Shown: positions 15,701 through 20,555 of the stretch, in pieces
How the letters are laid out: each line of letters starts with the position of its first letter
Position numbering within the stretch: the stretch's first letter is position 1
Assembly: GCA_000969725.1 (NCBI GenBank)
Contig: JXSR01S022867.1
Length of the DNA stretch: 23,842 nt
Direction: 5' to 3' (one strand)
From: Ophiothrix spiculata
Lineage: Eukaryota > Echinodermata > Ophiuroidea > Amphilepidida > Ophiotrichidae
Made by a program: the position numbers and the translations under genes
The notes under the pieces: model-generated
What the model was told of the DNA's origin: nothing
Database searches by the model: none
What the model saw: the letters and a program-made list of their open reading frames with translations, nothing else

Positions 15701-17120
15701 AAACGACACACCGCAAATGAATTCACACTCAAAGCGCTATATCTAAACCCCAAGTTTGGCTTTTCTCAACTCGATTTTTGTTGCCACAAGTGGTGTTGCG
15801 TTTTGATATTGATTCATCGGAACTGCTCAAAACTCTTATAGCACATGCTCGATGCATTTGTGTTTGCGTTGAGTCCCGGTGTCGAGTCTGAATTCAGCTT
15901 GAGAGGTATTTTCATCTCAGCTAACGGTGTTGTGATGTTGATTTGACCATTTTGAACAAATTTTTTTAATGGTGTAAATTTGACAAATTGATAAAAAATA
16001 AACACATCAGTATATTCCTTTGGCAAATTCATAGCTGTTTGTAAGAATATGAAATTTGAGATTTGATGGCCATAAGTCAGATCCATTTCTTGCTCAAAAA
16101 TAAAGCAGTCATGTAAGTACAAAATGCTACCTTTTTCGTCCACTTCTAGCTGAAACTTATAATGAGCATTTTTTTTAAAATATTTTGGAACTTTGAAAGA
16201 TTATAATCTGTAAAGCTTATCTGCTAAATTTGGATGAAATCTGACATCAAAAACACATGCTGCAATGGAGTTATGAAGTACATGGTACTTATAATTTCAA
16301 TAATTGACAAAGGCATGGCTTCATTGAGCATCTTGAATTTCAATCGCATTTACTCAGAAGATAAAGGGGATTGGAACAAGTTCAACATCTTCCTCAATTT
16401 TTTTAAAAAACATTTCAAGATTTTTGCATTTTTTGAAGTGTTAGTGGTAAAAATGGAAGCATACAAAGTTTCATTGTCAAATTCATCCCCTTTATATCAA
16501 ATTATTTAAATTTTCTTTCATTATTAAATATCATTAGTGACAATGATAAGCACTTCCCTCTATAATTGAAATTTTAAAATTGGCTTTAGCAGATCCAATG
16601 CAAAATTAAAACTTCTTTCAATTTTTGTGCAGTCTATGATGTAAAAGCAATGATGTAATAACACATGATGACTCAAAATGTTAATTGTAAGCAAAATACC
16701 ACATTGATTTTATTTCATTTTTTTAGAAGATCTCTACGATTATCTGCAGTTCAAGGTGGATGACATAAGTTACTTTGCACAGTGACTATGTAAAGATGCC
16801 TTAAGGATCTGGCTCTTGTTTCGTCTGGCTGACCTTTAAAACTTTTTGATACCCCTTGTATACTCTTAATTTGAGCAATTAGTGTGAGTGAATATCCAAG
16901 TAAAATAAGCAAATGTGTTCGAACGTACAACCTGAGTGAATCAACTCACACAATGCCATGCAGTAAATAATTTGACTAATCATTCTTTACTTTTTTACAG
17001 AATTTATCACATCGCTCACATTCAACCATATCAACTACTCAACCAATAGAAGAGGAAGTTCCACCACCACCAAGTTTTCCACCACCGCAACCTCCCCCTC
17101 CTCCCCCACCAATGTCTTGA
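505..17120 (+). CDS. HYR/SEA-like/EGF single-pass transmembrane protein, 3' part of gene (11 exons, 5' partial)
   Basis: Joined exons: 505-747, 1411-1653, 2647-2907, 3476-3579, 5570-5804, 6989-7064, 8094-8850, 10820-10918, 13238-13330, 14348-14440, 17001-17120. They total 2324 bases. With one base from a missing upstream exon they give 774 codons and a TGA, and every junction keeps frame. Domain order (numbering from the first split codon): HYR1 1-81, HYR2 82-162, HYR3 163-249, SEA-like module 250-362, EGF about 363-398, transmembrane helix 407-433, cytoplasmic tail 434-774. The tail has nine Asn-Gly pairs, a PPTY motif (542-545), two Arg/Lys-rich blocks (624-640, 657-673) and a polyproline end. 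Known of the families: HYR and EGF modules act in extracellular adhesion, and SEA modules sit next to membranes. Inferred: a cell-surface adhesion or signalling receptor. Signal peptide, start codon and promoter lie outside the window. I do not recognise a named orthologue. Confidence 0.85.
748..1410. other. Intron 1, no feature seen
   Basis: AT-rich intronic sequence between HYR1 and HYR2. Short open frames here show no domain pattern and no splice support. Confidence 0.7.
1411..1653 (+). CDS. Exon: HYR domain 2 (divergent)
   Basis: The exon is again 243 bp and phase 1-1, between acceptor TTTTTCCATAAAG and donor GTTAGT. It encodes NDCPPKVV, then a VVSWTEPTA strand, a GDTF turn and a second Cys in ASCAF. 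Both HYR cysteines and the Trp are kept. Two motifs are degraded compared with its neighbours: the Asp-Asn-x-Gly turn reads AVDADSVP, and the usual D-x-A-G-N reads DGDGFM. It is still clearly an HYR module, but the turn may differ in structure. Its length is identical to the HYR1 exon. Confidence 0.88.
1704..2000 (+). mobile_element. MITE family A, copy 1
   Basis: A ~300-bp element in intron 2. Its left end reads AGGAGCATGGTAC and its right end GACTATGCTCCT, imperfect inverted copies of each other. TTAA stands directly before the left end (1700-1703). The interior shares long blocks with copies at 6134 and 7753, for example TAATTATGGTAACCA followed by TTAATTT, and CAGCTGAAATTTGA (shared with 6134). 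It carries no coding capacity, so it is a non-autonomous DNA transposon. Confidence 0.85.
2002..2646. other. Rest of intron 2, no feature seen
   Basis: Between the MITE and the HYR3 exon I see no repeat or gene. An 87-codon minus-strand frame (2086-2349) has no recognisable pattern. Confidence 0.6.
2647..2907 (+). CDS. Exon: HYR domain 3 plus short linker
   Basis: The exon is 261 bp, phase 1-1, with acceptor TTTCAG and donor GTAAGA. The peptide has TNCPSAIS, then a YWLRPTVSDN segment, HNPGDTFPSG, VDYVATDEAGN and the closing Cys in ATCVFTVDV. Six extra codons at the end (QEVDPAG region) make a linker that leads out of the HYR array. It is the last HYR before the membrane-proximal part. The deeply conserved core motifs and both cysteines are present. 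Confidence 0.9.
2908..3475. other. Intron 3, no confirmed feature
   Basis: Open stretches on both strands, but no domain pattern. A possible acceptor (TTCTCTTTAG near 3217) lacks a convincing donor in a compatible phase. Confidence 0.6.
3476..3579 (+). CDS. Exon: first part of SEA-like module
   Basis: This 104-bp exon enters in phase 1 after TTTGTATTGCAG and leaves in phase 0 at donor GTATGC. It encodes about 34 residues beginning DTASYNGT, with an N-glycosylation sequon (NGT), and ending in an amphipathic stretch (LLSQNLIRE) that continues into the next exon. Alone it matches no domain. Joined to 5570-5804 it supplies the first strand and helix of an SEA-like fold (inference). Support comes from the splice sites and from exact frame continuity with both neighbours. 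Confidence 0.75.
3580..3968. other. Intron 4, left part, no feature seen
   Basis: AT-rich sequence between the donor of the first SEA-like exon and the LINE. No repeat or coding signal is recognised. Confidence 0.6.
3969..4002. repeat. Short tandem repeat (AAGTC)n at LINE 3' end
   Basis: Six to seven 5-bp units (AAGTC with single changes) lie beside the polyadenylation-like AATAAA of the minus-strand LINE. Target-site tandem repeats of this sort mark the 3' end of CR1/L2-like elements. Confidence 0.8.
3969..4865 (-). mobile_element. CR1/L2-type LINE fragment, 5'-truncated, reverse transcriptase broken
   Basis: Read on the minus strand, this is the C-terminal half of a non-LTR retrotransposon polymerase. 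Motif A (FFDFSSAFNTI) lies near 4700-4732, the GAPQGT motif near 4540, the catalytic FADD at 4449-4460, and the later signatures LNVSKTNEM and YKYLGITIDD at about 4215-4355. The frame is broken in a T-run at about 4515-4526, so the fragment is inactive. The 3' end (lowest coordinates) carries AATAAAGTTTGACTT and short tandem copies of a CAAGT-type unit (3969-4002), typical of CR1/L2-like tails. Endonuclease and ORF1 are missing. The exact clade is not settled. Confidence 0.85.
4866..5415. other. Intron 4, middle part, unassigned
   Basis: No gene is seen. The composition is locally less AT-rich near 4960-5060. It could be further repeat sequence, but no terminal structure was found. Confidence 0.5.
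5416..5566 (+). mobile_element. 3' end of a SINE/LINE with (TTA)n tail
   Basis: The segment has the pattern common to many SINE and LINE tails: CTTGTAAAGCGCATTTAAG, then GCACTCTATAAATCTCC, then ATTATTATTATA. The trinucleotide tail runs straight into the acceptor ATTACAG of exon 5570-5804, so the splice site sits at the end of the inserted repeat. The 5' limit is not defined. Confidence 0.6.
5570..5804 (+). CDS. Exon: second part of SEA-like module
   Basis: This 235-bp exon enters in phase 0 after TATTATATTACAG and ends in phase 1 at donor GTAAGT. It begins LDSVLRSSSISNNY and has a central strand DGIAVLEYTLYVL, which resembles the SEA core where a Gly precedes the V-x-V-x-Y-x-L strand. It ends with a sequon (NAS). 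The position just before EGF and membrane span suits an SEA module, as in mucin-like and other shed receptors. The autoproteolysis signature of cleaving SEA domains, Gly-Ser-Val-x-Val, is absent: Gly is followed by Ile-Ala-Val. SEA assignment is by pattern only and is moderately sure. Confidence 0.72.
5805..6133. other. Intron 5, left part, no feature seen
   Basis: AT-rich sequence with a chance open frame (5874-6239) that runs into a MITE. No coding pattern. Confidence 0.6.
6134..6458 (+). mobile_element. MITE family A, copy 2
   Basis: Same family and orientation as 1704-2000. The left end is AGGAGCATGGTCC and the right end GGACCAGGCTCCT, inverted with one mismatch. The interior again has TAATTATGGTAACCATG, then GGCAGCTCTGAAA, then GTTCAGCTGAAATTTGACA. 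It has no coding capacity. The flanks (TTAC on the left, TTTA on the right) are only weak traces of a TTAA duplication. Confidence 0.87.
6459..6988. other. Intron 5, right part
   Basis: No gene is seen. A small hairpin with arms ACCATGTA/TACATGGT lies near 6552-6571, and GTCTAAACTG repeats at about 6732-6751. The right end is the acceptor of the EGF exon. Confidence 0.55.
6989..7064 (+). CDS. Exon: EGF-like domain, N-terminal two thirds
   Basis: This 76-bp exon has acceptor CTATTTCAG and donor GTAAGT, entering in phase 1 and leaving in phase 2. It encodes GICPIDFCENGGLCFL and ends at the VC before the split Gln codon. It supplies EGF cysteines 1 to 4. The rest (C5 and C6, in CPSGYTGTQC) is the start of exon 8094-8850. 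The calcium-binding EGF signature is not seen, and the residue before Cys3 is Leu, so the usual O-fucose site is missing. Confidence 0.9.
7065..7752. other. Intron 6, left part, no feature seen
   Basis: AT-rich intronic sequence between the EGF exon donor and MITE copy 3. No coding or repeat signal is recognised. Confidence 0.6.
7753..8033 (+). mobile_element. MITE family A, copy 3
   Basis: This copy has the best preserved ends: AGGAGCATGGTCC at 7753-7765 and its exact inverse GGACCATGCTCCT at 8021-8033, followed by TTAA. The interior matches the other two copies but lacks about 30 bases present in copy 2. It ends only 60 bases before the acceptor of exon 8094-8850, so the branch point of that intron must lie in or very near it. 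Confidence 0.9.
8094..8850 (+). CDS. Exon: end of EGF, transmembrane helix, first part of cytoplasmic tail
   Basis: This 757-bp exon starts after TTTTTTTTCCTAG with the last base of a split Gln codon and ends in phase 0 at a strong donor GTAAGT (8851). In order: CPSGYTGTQC completes the EGF; 8149-8229 encodes a hydrophobic helix of about 27 residues with a Cys-Cys pair at its inner end (possible palmitoylation); YRKK follows as stop-transfer. Then come nine Asn-Gly pairs (about 8299-8576), a PPTY WW-binding motif (8554-8565), LRRTRSYG (8743-8763), an Asp/His stretch and a dense Arg/Lys block ending RRTRSLG (8800-8850). The block resembles a nuclear localisation or acidic-lipid-binding signal. 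If the donor is not used, the frame stops at 8904 after 17 further residues. Confidence 0.9.
8149..8229 (+). other. Transmembrane helix coding segment
   Basis: About 27 consecutive non-charged, mostly Leu/Ile/Val residues lie between the EGF module and the basic YRKK stop-transfer. Cysteine-paired modules come before it and low-complexity tail after it. This fixes the topology as type I: N-terminus outside, C-terminus in the cytoplasm. Confidence 0.9.
8851..9229. other. Intron 7, left part
   Basis: It begins with the strong donor GTAAGT. The first 54 bases stay open in frame with exon 7 up to TGA at 8902-8904. Nothing else is seen before the minisatellite. Confidence 0.6.
9230..9600 (+). repeat. 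Minisatellite, ~26-bp unit, about 14 degenerate copies
   Basis: Tandem units of the type AAGGTTCGCCAGTCTGAAAA plus a short A-rich end (TGAAAT) repeat with a period near 26 bases. They are most regular between 9430 and 9580 and degrade on the left, where units are longer or shorter. G/A and C/T changes at the CG and CCAG positions look like CpG decay. Confidence 0.88.
9629..9656 (-). repeat. Inverted unit of the same minisatellite
   Basis: GACTAGCAAACC, then TGTTTTATTG, then TCAGACT is the reverse complement of the array unit (AGTCTGA, a CAATAAAACA spacer, GGTTTGCTAGTC). So one unit lies in opposite orientation just beyond the array, separated by about 30 bases. Confidence 0.75.
9657..10819. 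other. Intron 7, right part, no feature seen
   Basis: More than 1.1 kb of AT-rich sequence without a recognisable repeat or coding pattern. It ends in the polypyrimidine tract and acceptor of exon 10820-10918. Confidence 0.55.
10820..10918 (+). CDS. Exon: basic cytoplasmic segment (second Arg/Lys-rich block)
   Basis: This 99-bp exon is phase 0-0, with acceptor TTTTTCTTTTTCAG and donor GTAAGT. It encodes 33 residues: HQVVLTIPAEDISRL, then a run of Arg, Lys and His ending ARRTTSLRL. The last 17 residues repeat the pattern at the end of the previous exon (RHRKRRTRSLG against RHRARRTTSLRL), so this exon may be an internal duplication. Because it is symmetric, skipping it would keep frame and remove one basic block. 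Confidence 0.85.
10990..11600 (-). mobile_element. Second LINE fragment (CR1/L2-like C-terminus and 3' UTR)
   Basis: On the minus strand, 11381-11566 encodes a stretch with LNIFDRVKQLHLNYVHK, the conserved region after the polymerase domain in CR1/L2-type ORF2. Downstream on that strand come broken frames with NFHVPRV and GILDWN-like signatures. The 3' end, at the lowest coordinates, has GGACCCCATTGGAAATAAG, then AATAAAG and an (AAATA)n tail at about 10998-11022. Stops and frameshifts show it is dead. It differs from the LINE at 3969-4865, which keeps an earlier part of the polymerase. Confidence 0.75.
11601..13237. other. Intron 8, right part, unassigned apart from the tRNA-like segment
   Basis: The region 11600-12560 has more CG dinucleotides than the rest of the window. 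It holds a palindromic CRE-like TGACGTCA (12448-12455) and ATGCATTGTGGGA (12503-12515). This suggests an inserted element with its own promoter, but no ends were found. A run of 13 G occurs near 12943-12955. No gene is seen. Confidence 0.45.
11951..12046 (+). repeat. tRNA-Leu-like SINE head or tRNA pseudogene
   Basis: TGGGCGAGCGGTCTTAAGGC matches the D-arm (A box) of a class II tRNA such as tRNA-Leu, and GGATCGAGTCC about 65 bases later matches the B box. A T-run follows at 12048-12055, as a Pol III terminator would. The acceptor and T stems do not pair well, so a working tRNA is unlikely. Confidence 0.6.
13238..13330 (+). CDS. Exon: cytoplasmic segment
   Basis: This 93-bp exon is phase 0-0, with acceptor CATCCCTAG and donor GTACGT. 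It encodes 31 residues rich in charged residues, His and Gln (starting PGDKYRIPARDYSFP, ending HEEQRQ). No domain is recognised. Support comes from splice signals and frame: every exon from 8850 on is phase 0 and a multiple of three. Confidence 0.78.
13331..13790. other. Intron 9, left part, no feature seen
   Basis: AT-rich sequence. TACACTCAAA occurs twice (about 13659 and 13678), and near 13760 there is a small inverted pair TACACTGTATACAGT. No coding signal. Confidence 0.5.
13795..13875 (-). repeat. tRNA-derived SINE head
   Basis: On the minus strand the A box TAGCTGAGTGGTTAGAGCAC is followed at normal spacing by an anticodon-arm-like segment (GACTCACAATACAGAG) and a B-box-like GGTTTTCGAAAGTC. 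The B box has extra bases, so this is a decayed Pol III promoter rather than a tRNA gene. Confidence 0.65.
14217..14300 (-). repeat. tRNA-like hairpin repeat
   Basis: CTGCAGTGGT at the left and ACCACTGCAG at the right are exact inverted repeats around a ~70-bp segment. An inner pair, CTTAGATTCA against TGAGTCTAAAG, also matches. On the minus strand it reads GCAGTGGTTACAGC, resembling a SINE A box, with a weak B box. It may be a tRNA-derived SINE relic. It lies about 50 bases before the acceptor of exon 14348-14440. Confidence 0.5.
14348..14440 (+). CDS. Exon: cytoplasmic Ser/Gln-rich segment
   Basis: This 93-bp exon is phase 0-0, with acceptor ATTTTTTACAG and donor GTCAGT. It encodes 31 residues: SGLDSSDNSRDRSRQL, then LETTQLRTQQQ, a short polar stretch that could be helical. 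No domain is recognised. It is the same size as the previous exon but shows no clear sequence similarity to it. Confidence 0.75.
14441..15813. other. Intron 10, left part, unassigned
   Basis: The frame 14516-14854 is low in information and unspliced, so it is rejected as a gene. From about 14930 to 15880 CG dinucleotides become commoner, as in 11600-12560, which suggests another inserted element. No terminal repeats were found. Confidence 0.45.
15814..16300 (-). pseudogene. Possible decayed coding fragment of unknown family
   Basis: A minus-strand frame from 16143 to 15814 (109 codons) has a fairly balanced amino acid composition, including LHDCFIFEQEMDLTYGHQ and NLPKEYTDVFIFYQF. The same frame stays sensible upstream, past one stop near 16200, to about 16300. 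No splice sites, start context or domain are recognised. It could be a relic of a retrocopied gene or of a transposon protein, or simply a chance frame. I cannot name a family. Confidence 0.25.
16301..17000. other. Intron 10, right part, no feature seen
   Basis: AT-rich. A 91-codon plus-strand frame (16234-16509) is Phe/Lys/Ile-rich and has no pattern. The segment ends in the acceptor of the terminal exon. Confidence 0.55.
17001..17120 (+). CDS. Terminal coding exon with polyproline tail and stop
   Basis: After acceptor CTTTACTTTTTTACAG the exon encodes 39 residues and TGA (17118-17120). A Ser/Thr/His-rich start leads to IEEEVPPPPSFPPPQ, then seven prolines, Met and Ser. Polyproline of this kind is bound by profilin, SH3 and EVH1 domains. 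The FPPP core resembles an Ena/VASP EVH1 ligand, but its fifth position is Gln rather than Pro, so that partner is uncertain. The end PPMS is not a PDZ ligand. Confidence 0.85.
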   Translation, partial: NLSHRSHSTISTTQPIEEEVPPPPSFPPPQPPPPPPPMS

Positions 17121-17717
17121 CATCCTAAAAAATGACACCTTCACACTGCAAAGAGCCTGGGGTACTCAAATTTGGTTGGTTTGGGTAGTGACATGCCTCT
17201 GCCAATTTGAAAAGCCACCCATCCAAATACCAATTTTCAAGAAAAAAGGGACCAATTCATATATCAAATCTCCCAAATTTTGAATCAAATTTATTCACAC
17301 ATCACATGTTTTTGCCCAAACTTGCACTATTTTGGCACAAATTTTCTAAAGTTTTGTCAAGAAATGCTCTAGTTTGCGCCATTTTGTGCAAAGTTTGGAA
17401 AATTTTGGAAAGAGAACCCCATCAAAACACCATATTTTGCGAAGAAAAAGGACTGATTGAAATACCAAAGAGCCTGATTTTCCTACCTGAATTTTCAATT
17501 TTCGGCATGTCCCTTTTGGGTGAGGGGTGTGGATGTATAAAGAGTCATAGATAGCTGCTAATGGTGTCTACCTCACAGTTGCTCAATTATCAAATTAACC
17601 TACTATATTCAGTTGTCCAGTTCAACTCTTTGCCATCTGACAAACCCTTAAAGGGTAAATGACTTATGGATCTGCCCAGGAAAATGTGAATCCTAACTAT
17701 TTTTAAACATGAAAAGA
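17121..17717 (+). other. Probable 3' UTR with two diverged repeat units
   Basis: Sequence after the stop of the receptor gene. Two units share a plan: CATCCAAATACCA with AAGAAAAAAGGGACCAATT (about 17219-17260), and CATCAAAACACCA with GAAGAAAAAGGACTGATT (about 17420-17458), roughly 200 bases apart. No AATAAA or ATTAAA occurs between the stop and 17820. The end of the transcript is therefore not fixed by the sequence. Confidence 0.5.
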
Positions 17718-17824
17718 TAAATAGTTTCCACTGCATTTGCTTGGACTCGAACCATGGATTATGGCAGGGGTTATTCATGCATTACGAAGCGAGGGATCTA
17801 TCGCTTAGCTATCAAGGCAGCATA
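17718..17824 (-). repeat. tRNA-derived SINE with intact A and B boxes
   Basis: The minus strand has an A box TAGCTAAGCGA (17801-17811) and a perfect B box GGTTCGAGTCC (17743-17753) at tRNA spacing. Between them is an anticodon-arm-like TCGCTTCGTAATGCATG. The acceptor stem is not convincing, which favours a SINE over a tRNA gene. Its head lies directly beside the left end of the MITE at 17827. Confidence 0.7.
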
Positions 17825-17826
17825 TA

Positions 17827-18234
17827 GCTTGTTTCGACTCAAATGTAAAATATGAACCGATCATGTTACCGTGTAAGAATACCGTGTCGCACTTACACCG
17901 CTCTGTTTATACTCACGACAGAATCCGATTATTTTTGGTTTCATTTGATGAAATACCATGTACACTTGATGTAGGGAAAGTACGGGTTGATTGACCTTTT
18001 GCGCGGTGATGTATTGTGATAATCGGATTCTCATAACCGGTACCATTTCTACTAGATTGCGACACGTTATTTAAACGGCAATAACCACCTCCAGAGGTGG
18101 GTACAATACACGGGTATTTGTCTTACACGGATTTTGAATAAACCGATTATTTTGCGTTTCTACTGGATGACTTACCCGGGTTTCTTAAACTTAATCGGCA
18201 TTACCCGGGTAAGCATACTTGAGTAGAAACAGGC
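17827..18234. mobile_element. TA-flanked MITE (family C)
   Basis: The left end GCTTGTTTCGACTCAA and the right end TTGAGTAGAAACAGGC are inverted with few mismatches, and TA lies directly outside both (17825-17826, 18235-18236). The 408-bp interior has an exact 12-bp inverted pair AGAATCCGATTA/TAATCGGATTCT and repeated TTACCCGGGT blocks. No coding capacity is seen. TA duplication fits Tc1/mariner-like mobilisation, but the ends are not typical, so the superfamily is open. Confidence 0.75.
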
Positions 18235-18900
18235 TAATTGAGATCTTGAACTAAAATCTAAAACATAAACATTAGAATGCAGTATTTTTCTTTTGTTTAC
18301 ATAAAATTTTTAATTTTTGCCTCAATAGAATGCTCAATTTGTAAGTAAATTATGCAAATGCTTATATCAGAAAACAGGCAATTCAAAGCTCAAACAGGCT
18401 GATCTCAGAGTCGTAATTCACGTCCGTTTTTTCGGGCAAAACAATGCGGGTTTGTTACATTATCATTCAAAACCAACACCACATATTAATAAAAAGTATC
18501 AAGTCTACAATCTGTCAAAATTTGAAAAACATTGAATGGTTCGAACATCATGAAATTATGAGGTTTCGGCGAAAAAGACGTCAACTGTTCGAAGAAGTCT
18601 ATTGACGTCATTTTGACTTTGATAATGGATGTGAAATCACTAGTAAAGATTCATGTATAATCTAGAGACTCTATTCCATATGTACGTCAAAAATTGTGAT
18701 ATTCTGATATGTGTAAGTAGGTAAAAACTTGCAGTAAAGATGACGTTCAGCCGAGCAGGACTGTAGCCTTAAATGAATTAATTCTCTGACTTCCAAATGT
18801 TTTATATATTATCATACTAAATGATTGAAACATTATCAAAGTATTTTAACCACTTTTAACACCCTGTTATTAAATTGTTCAACAGTAAGATAATATACAG
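18235..18900. other. Intergenic, no feature seen
   Basis: AT-rich sequence with two GACGTCA motifs near 18577 and 18604. No gene or element ends are recognised. AATAAA at 18488-18493 could serve the upstream gene, but nothing shows that it does. Confidence 0.5.
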
Positions 18901-19382
18901 CAGTGCGTAGCCAGACATTTTCATCAAGGGGGACAAGGCGGGGCAAAGATTTTTTGAAGGGGGCAACTCCCCAAGTGAGTAGACACAAAATGGAACTCCC
19001 CTAATATTTTTACCATAGCTTCTTATGTAAAAAAACCCTGATGTTTTTGGTCTTGATTTTATTTAAAAAGGAGAACATTTTCTACTTTTTGAGTAAATTT
19101 TGCAATTTCAGTGCTAAATTGTTATGATTTTTGACATGCATGTGAAGCGTGCCAATTTTTATAACTTTTTGTAACAATTACGAAAAAGATAGTAATTAAG
19201 TATGAACTGATGGCACTGGAGTGAAGAAATAGACAATTTGGGGGGTTTGCTATACTGAAAAGGAGTGATTTCAATCTGAACAGTACTTTTCATGATTTTT
19301 TTTTCAGGGGGGCAAGAAGGGGGCAAAACTTCTTTCAAGGGGGGATCCCCCCCCCCTTTGCCCCCTTATAGCTACAACACTG
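18901..19382. mobile_element. hAT-like non-autonomous element (CAGTG ends, G-rich subterminal repeats)
   Basis: The left end CAGTGCGTAGCCAG and the right end TAGCTACAACACTG are inverted with mismatches. Inside both lie runs of GGGGGCAA type (left) and CCCCC type (right), as in the common CAGTGGCGTAGC family of hAT-like elements. No transposase frame is present. An 8-bp target duplication was not clear. Confidence 0.65.
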
Positions 19383-19522
19383 GTCAGAAGATCAGTAGTT
19401 GAATTGGCAAGTGGTTATAATTGTTTCTTGGTTTTTCCATTTGGTTTTTGTTTATGTATTTATTTGTAAAATTAATGTTTTCTTTAAAATCCACTCATAA
19501 AAGGGAATCAAATATAACTTAA

Positions 19523-19864
19523 AGGTGCAATTCATGATTTTGATGTGATAACACCTCGCCTCTCTTTTAGCTAAATAAAAAGAAGAGTACAACATAAATA
19601 TACACTGAAAATTTCACTTGATTCTGTCCGTTCGTTTCAAAGTTTAAAAATCCCCATAGGTTACTGTGTTATATTAATTACTGTCAGGGCCCCGACAATA
19701 ATTAGAAAATGACACATTTGCTCACTTTTCTCAAAAATTCAAGCACATTTGAAAGAACGGTTTTGGGATCGTAACATATACCAGTTGAGGATTCTTATAA
19801 GCTAAAAAACTCGGTTTTGATAGCGTTGACCTTGAGGGTGAAAAGTGGATCATGAATTGCCCCT
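19523..19864. mobile_element. TTAA-flanked MITE (family B)
   Basis: The 342-bp element has TTAA immediately outside both ends (19519-19522, 19865-19868). The left end is AGGTGCAATTCATGAT and the right end ATCATGAATTGCCCCT, inverted apart from one base. TTAA duplication is typical of piggyBac-type mobilisation. The ends begin AGGNGCA, as in family A, so the two families may share a transposase. It has no coding capacity. Confidence 0.85.
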
Positions 19865-19960
19865 TTAATGTAGACAATTTGAATGTCTTTGCTCTCTAGG
19901 TAAACAGATGTACTTAATGTTTGTCTAGAGAACTCCTTATTTGGATTCAATACTCTTGTA

Positions 19961-20553
19961 CGAGGGGTGTTAAATATATCTGTGACCTGAGGTACGAGAT
20001 AAGCTATTCATTTTTTTTATATTAATTTGTTAGGTAAATCAGATCAATCAATGAATATTTGGGAAGTTTTAAATAAATATCTGGGTTTTTTTATTTTACA
20101 GAATTTTAAATCTTGGCTGTTAGAGGTATCTAAAGTTTACAATTAAGCATTAAAAGTTGACAAAAAAATAACCATTGTGATATCAAGAACTCTCATATTC
20201 ATCTCCTCTCTGACATTGTTGAAATCCGCAGGCAAATTATTTTAGTGCTACCAGAAAGAGCAATCTTATGTAGTCTTGACACCTGTTCTTTGCTGAATTT
20301 TTTGGGTGAAGCACCTGGAAGAAAGAATTTAAGCATGTTAGTTTAAGTTATCTTCGTTTTTCAGTTTTCAATCCAAATTTTTTTAGAAACCTCGAACTGG
20401 CAAGTTTGAAGTAACTGTAAAATAAAAATGAAAGTAGATATTTGCTTGAAACTTTCCAAGTATTCATCAATTGAGTTGAACTACCTAACCTGTTAATTAA
20501 AACTGCATAGCTCATCTCCTACCTCAGGCCACAAACTTATTGAACACTCCTCG
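19961..20553. mobile_element. Mariner/Tc1-type foldback element with ~170-bp arms
   Basis: TA flanks both ends. The ends read CGAGGGGTGTTAAATA (left) and the inverse of CGAGGAGTGTTCAATA (right), a mariner-like terminus. Inverted similarity continues well inward: CCTGAGGTA, then GTTAGGTA, ATGAATA, TTTATTTTACAG and GAGGT-TCTAAA blocks match in order. This gives arms of 19961-20134 and 20383-20553. The short middle has no transposase. Confidence 0.8.
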
Positions 20554-20555
20554 TA

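Noticed and set aside
16234..16509. 91-codon plus-strand frame
   Set aside because: Rich in Phe, Lys and Ile as expected from AT-rich noise. It overlaps the minus-strand relic, which has better composition.
17112..17117. PDZ-binding C-terminus of the receptor
   Set aside because: The last residues (PMS) lack the hydrophobic final residue needed for a PDZ ligand.
17207..17554. 115-codon frame downstream of the stop
   Set aside because: It lies in the probable 3' UTR and is produced by two copies of a repeat unit. No start context or domain.
17718..17824. True tRNA gene on the minus strand
   Set aside because: A and B boxes are good, but the acceptor and D stems do not pair convincingly and there is no clear terminator, so a SINE head is more likely.
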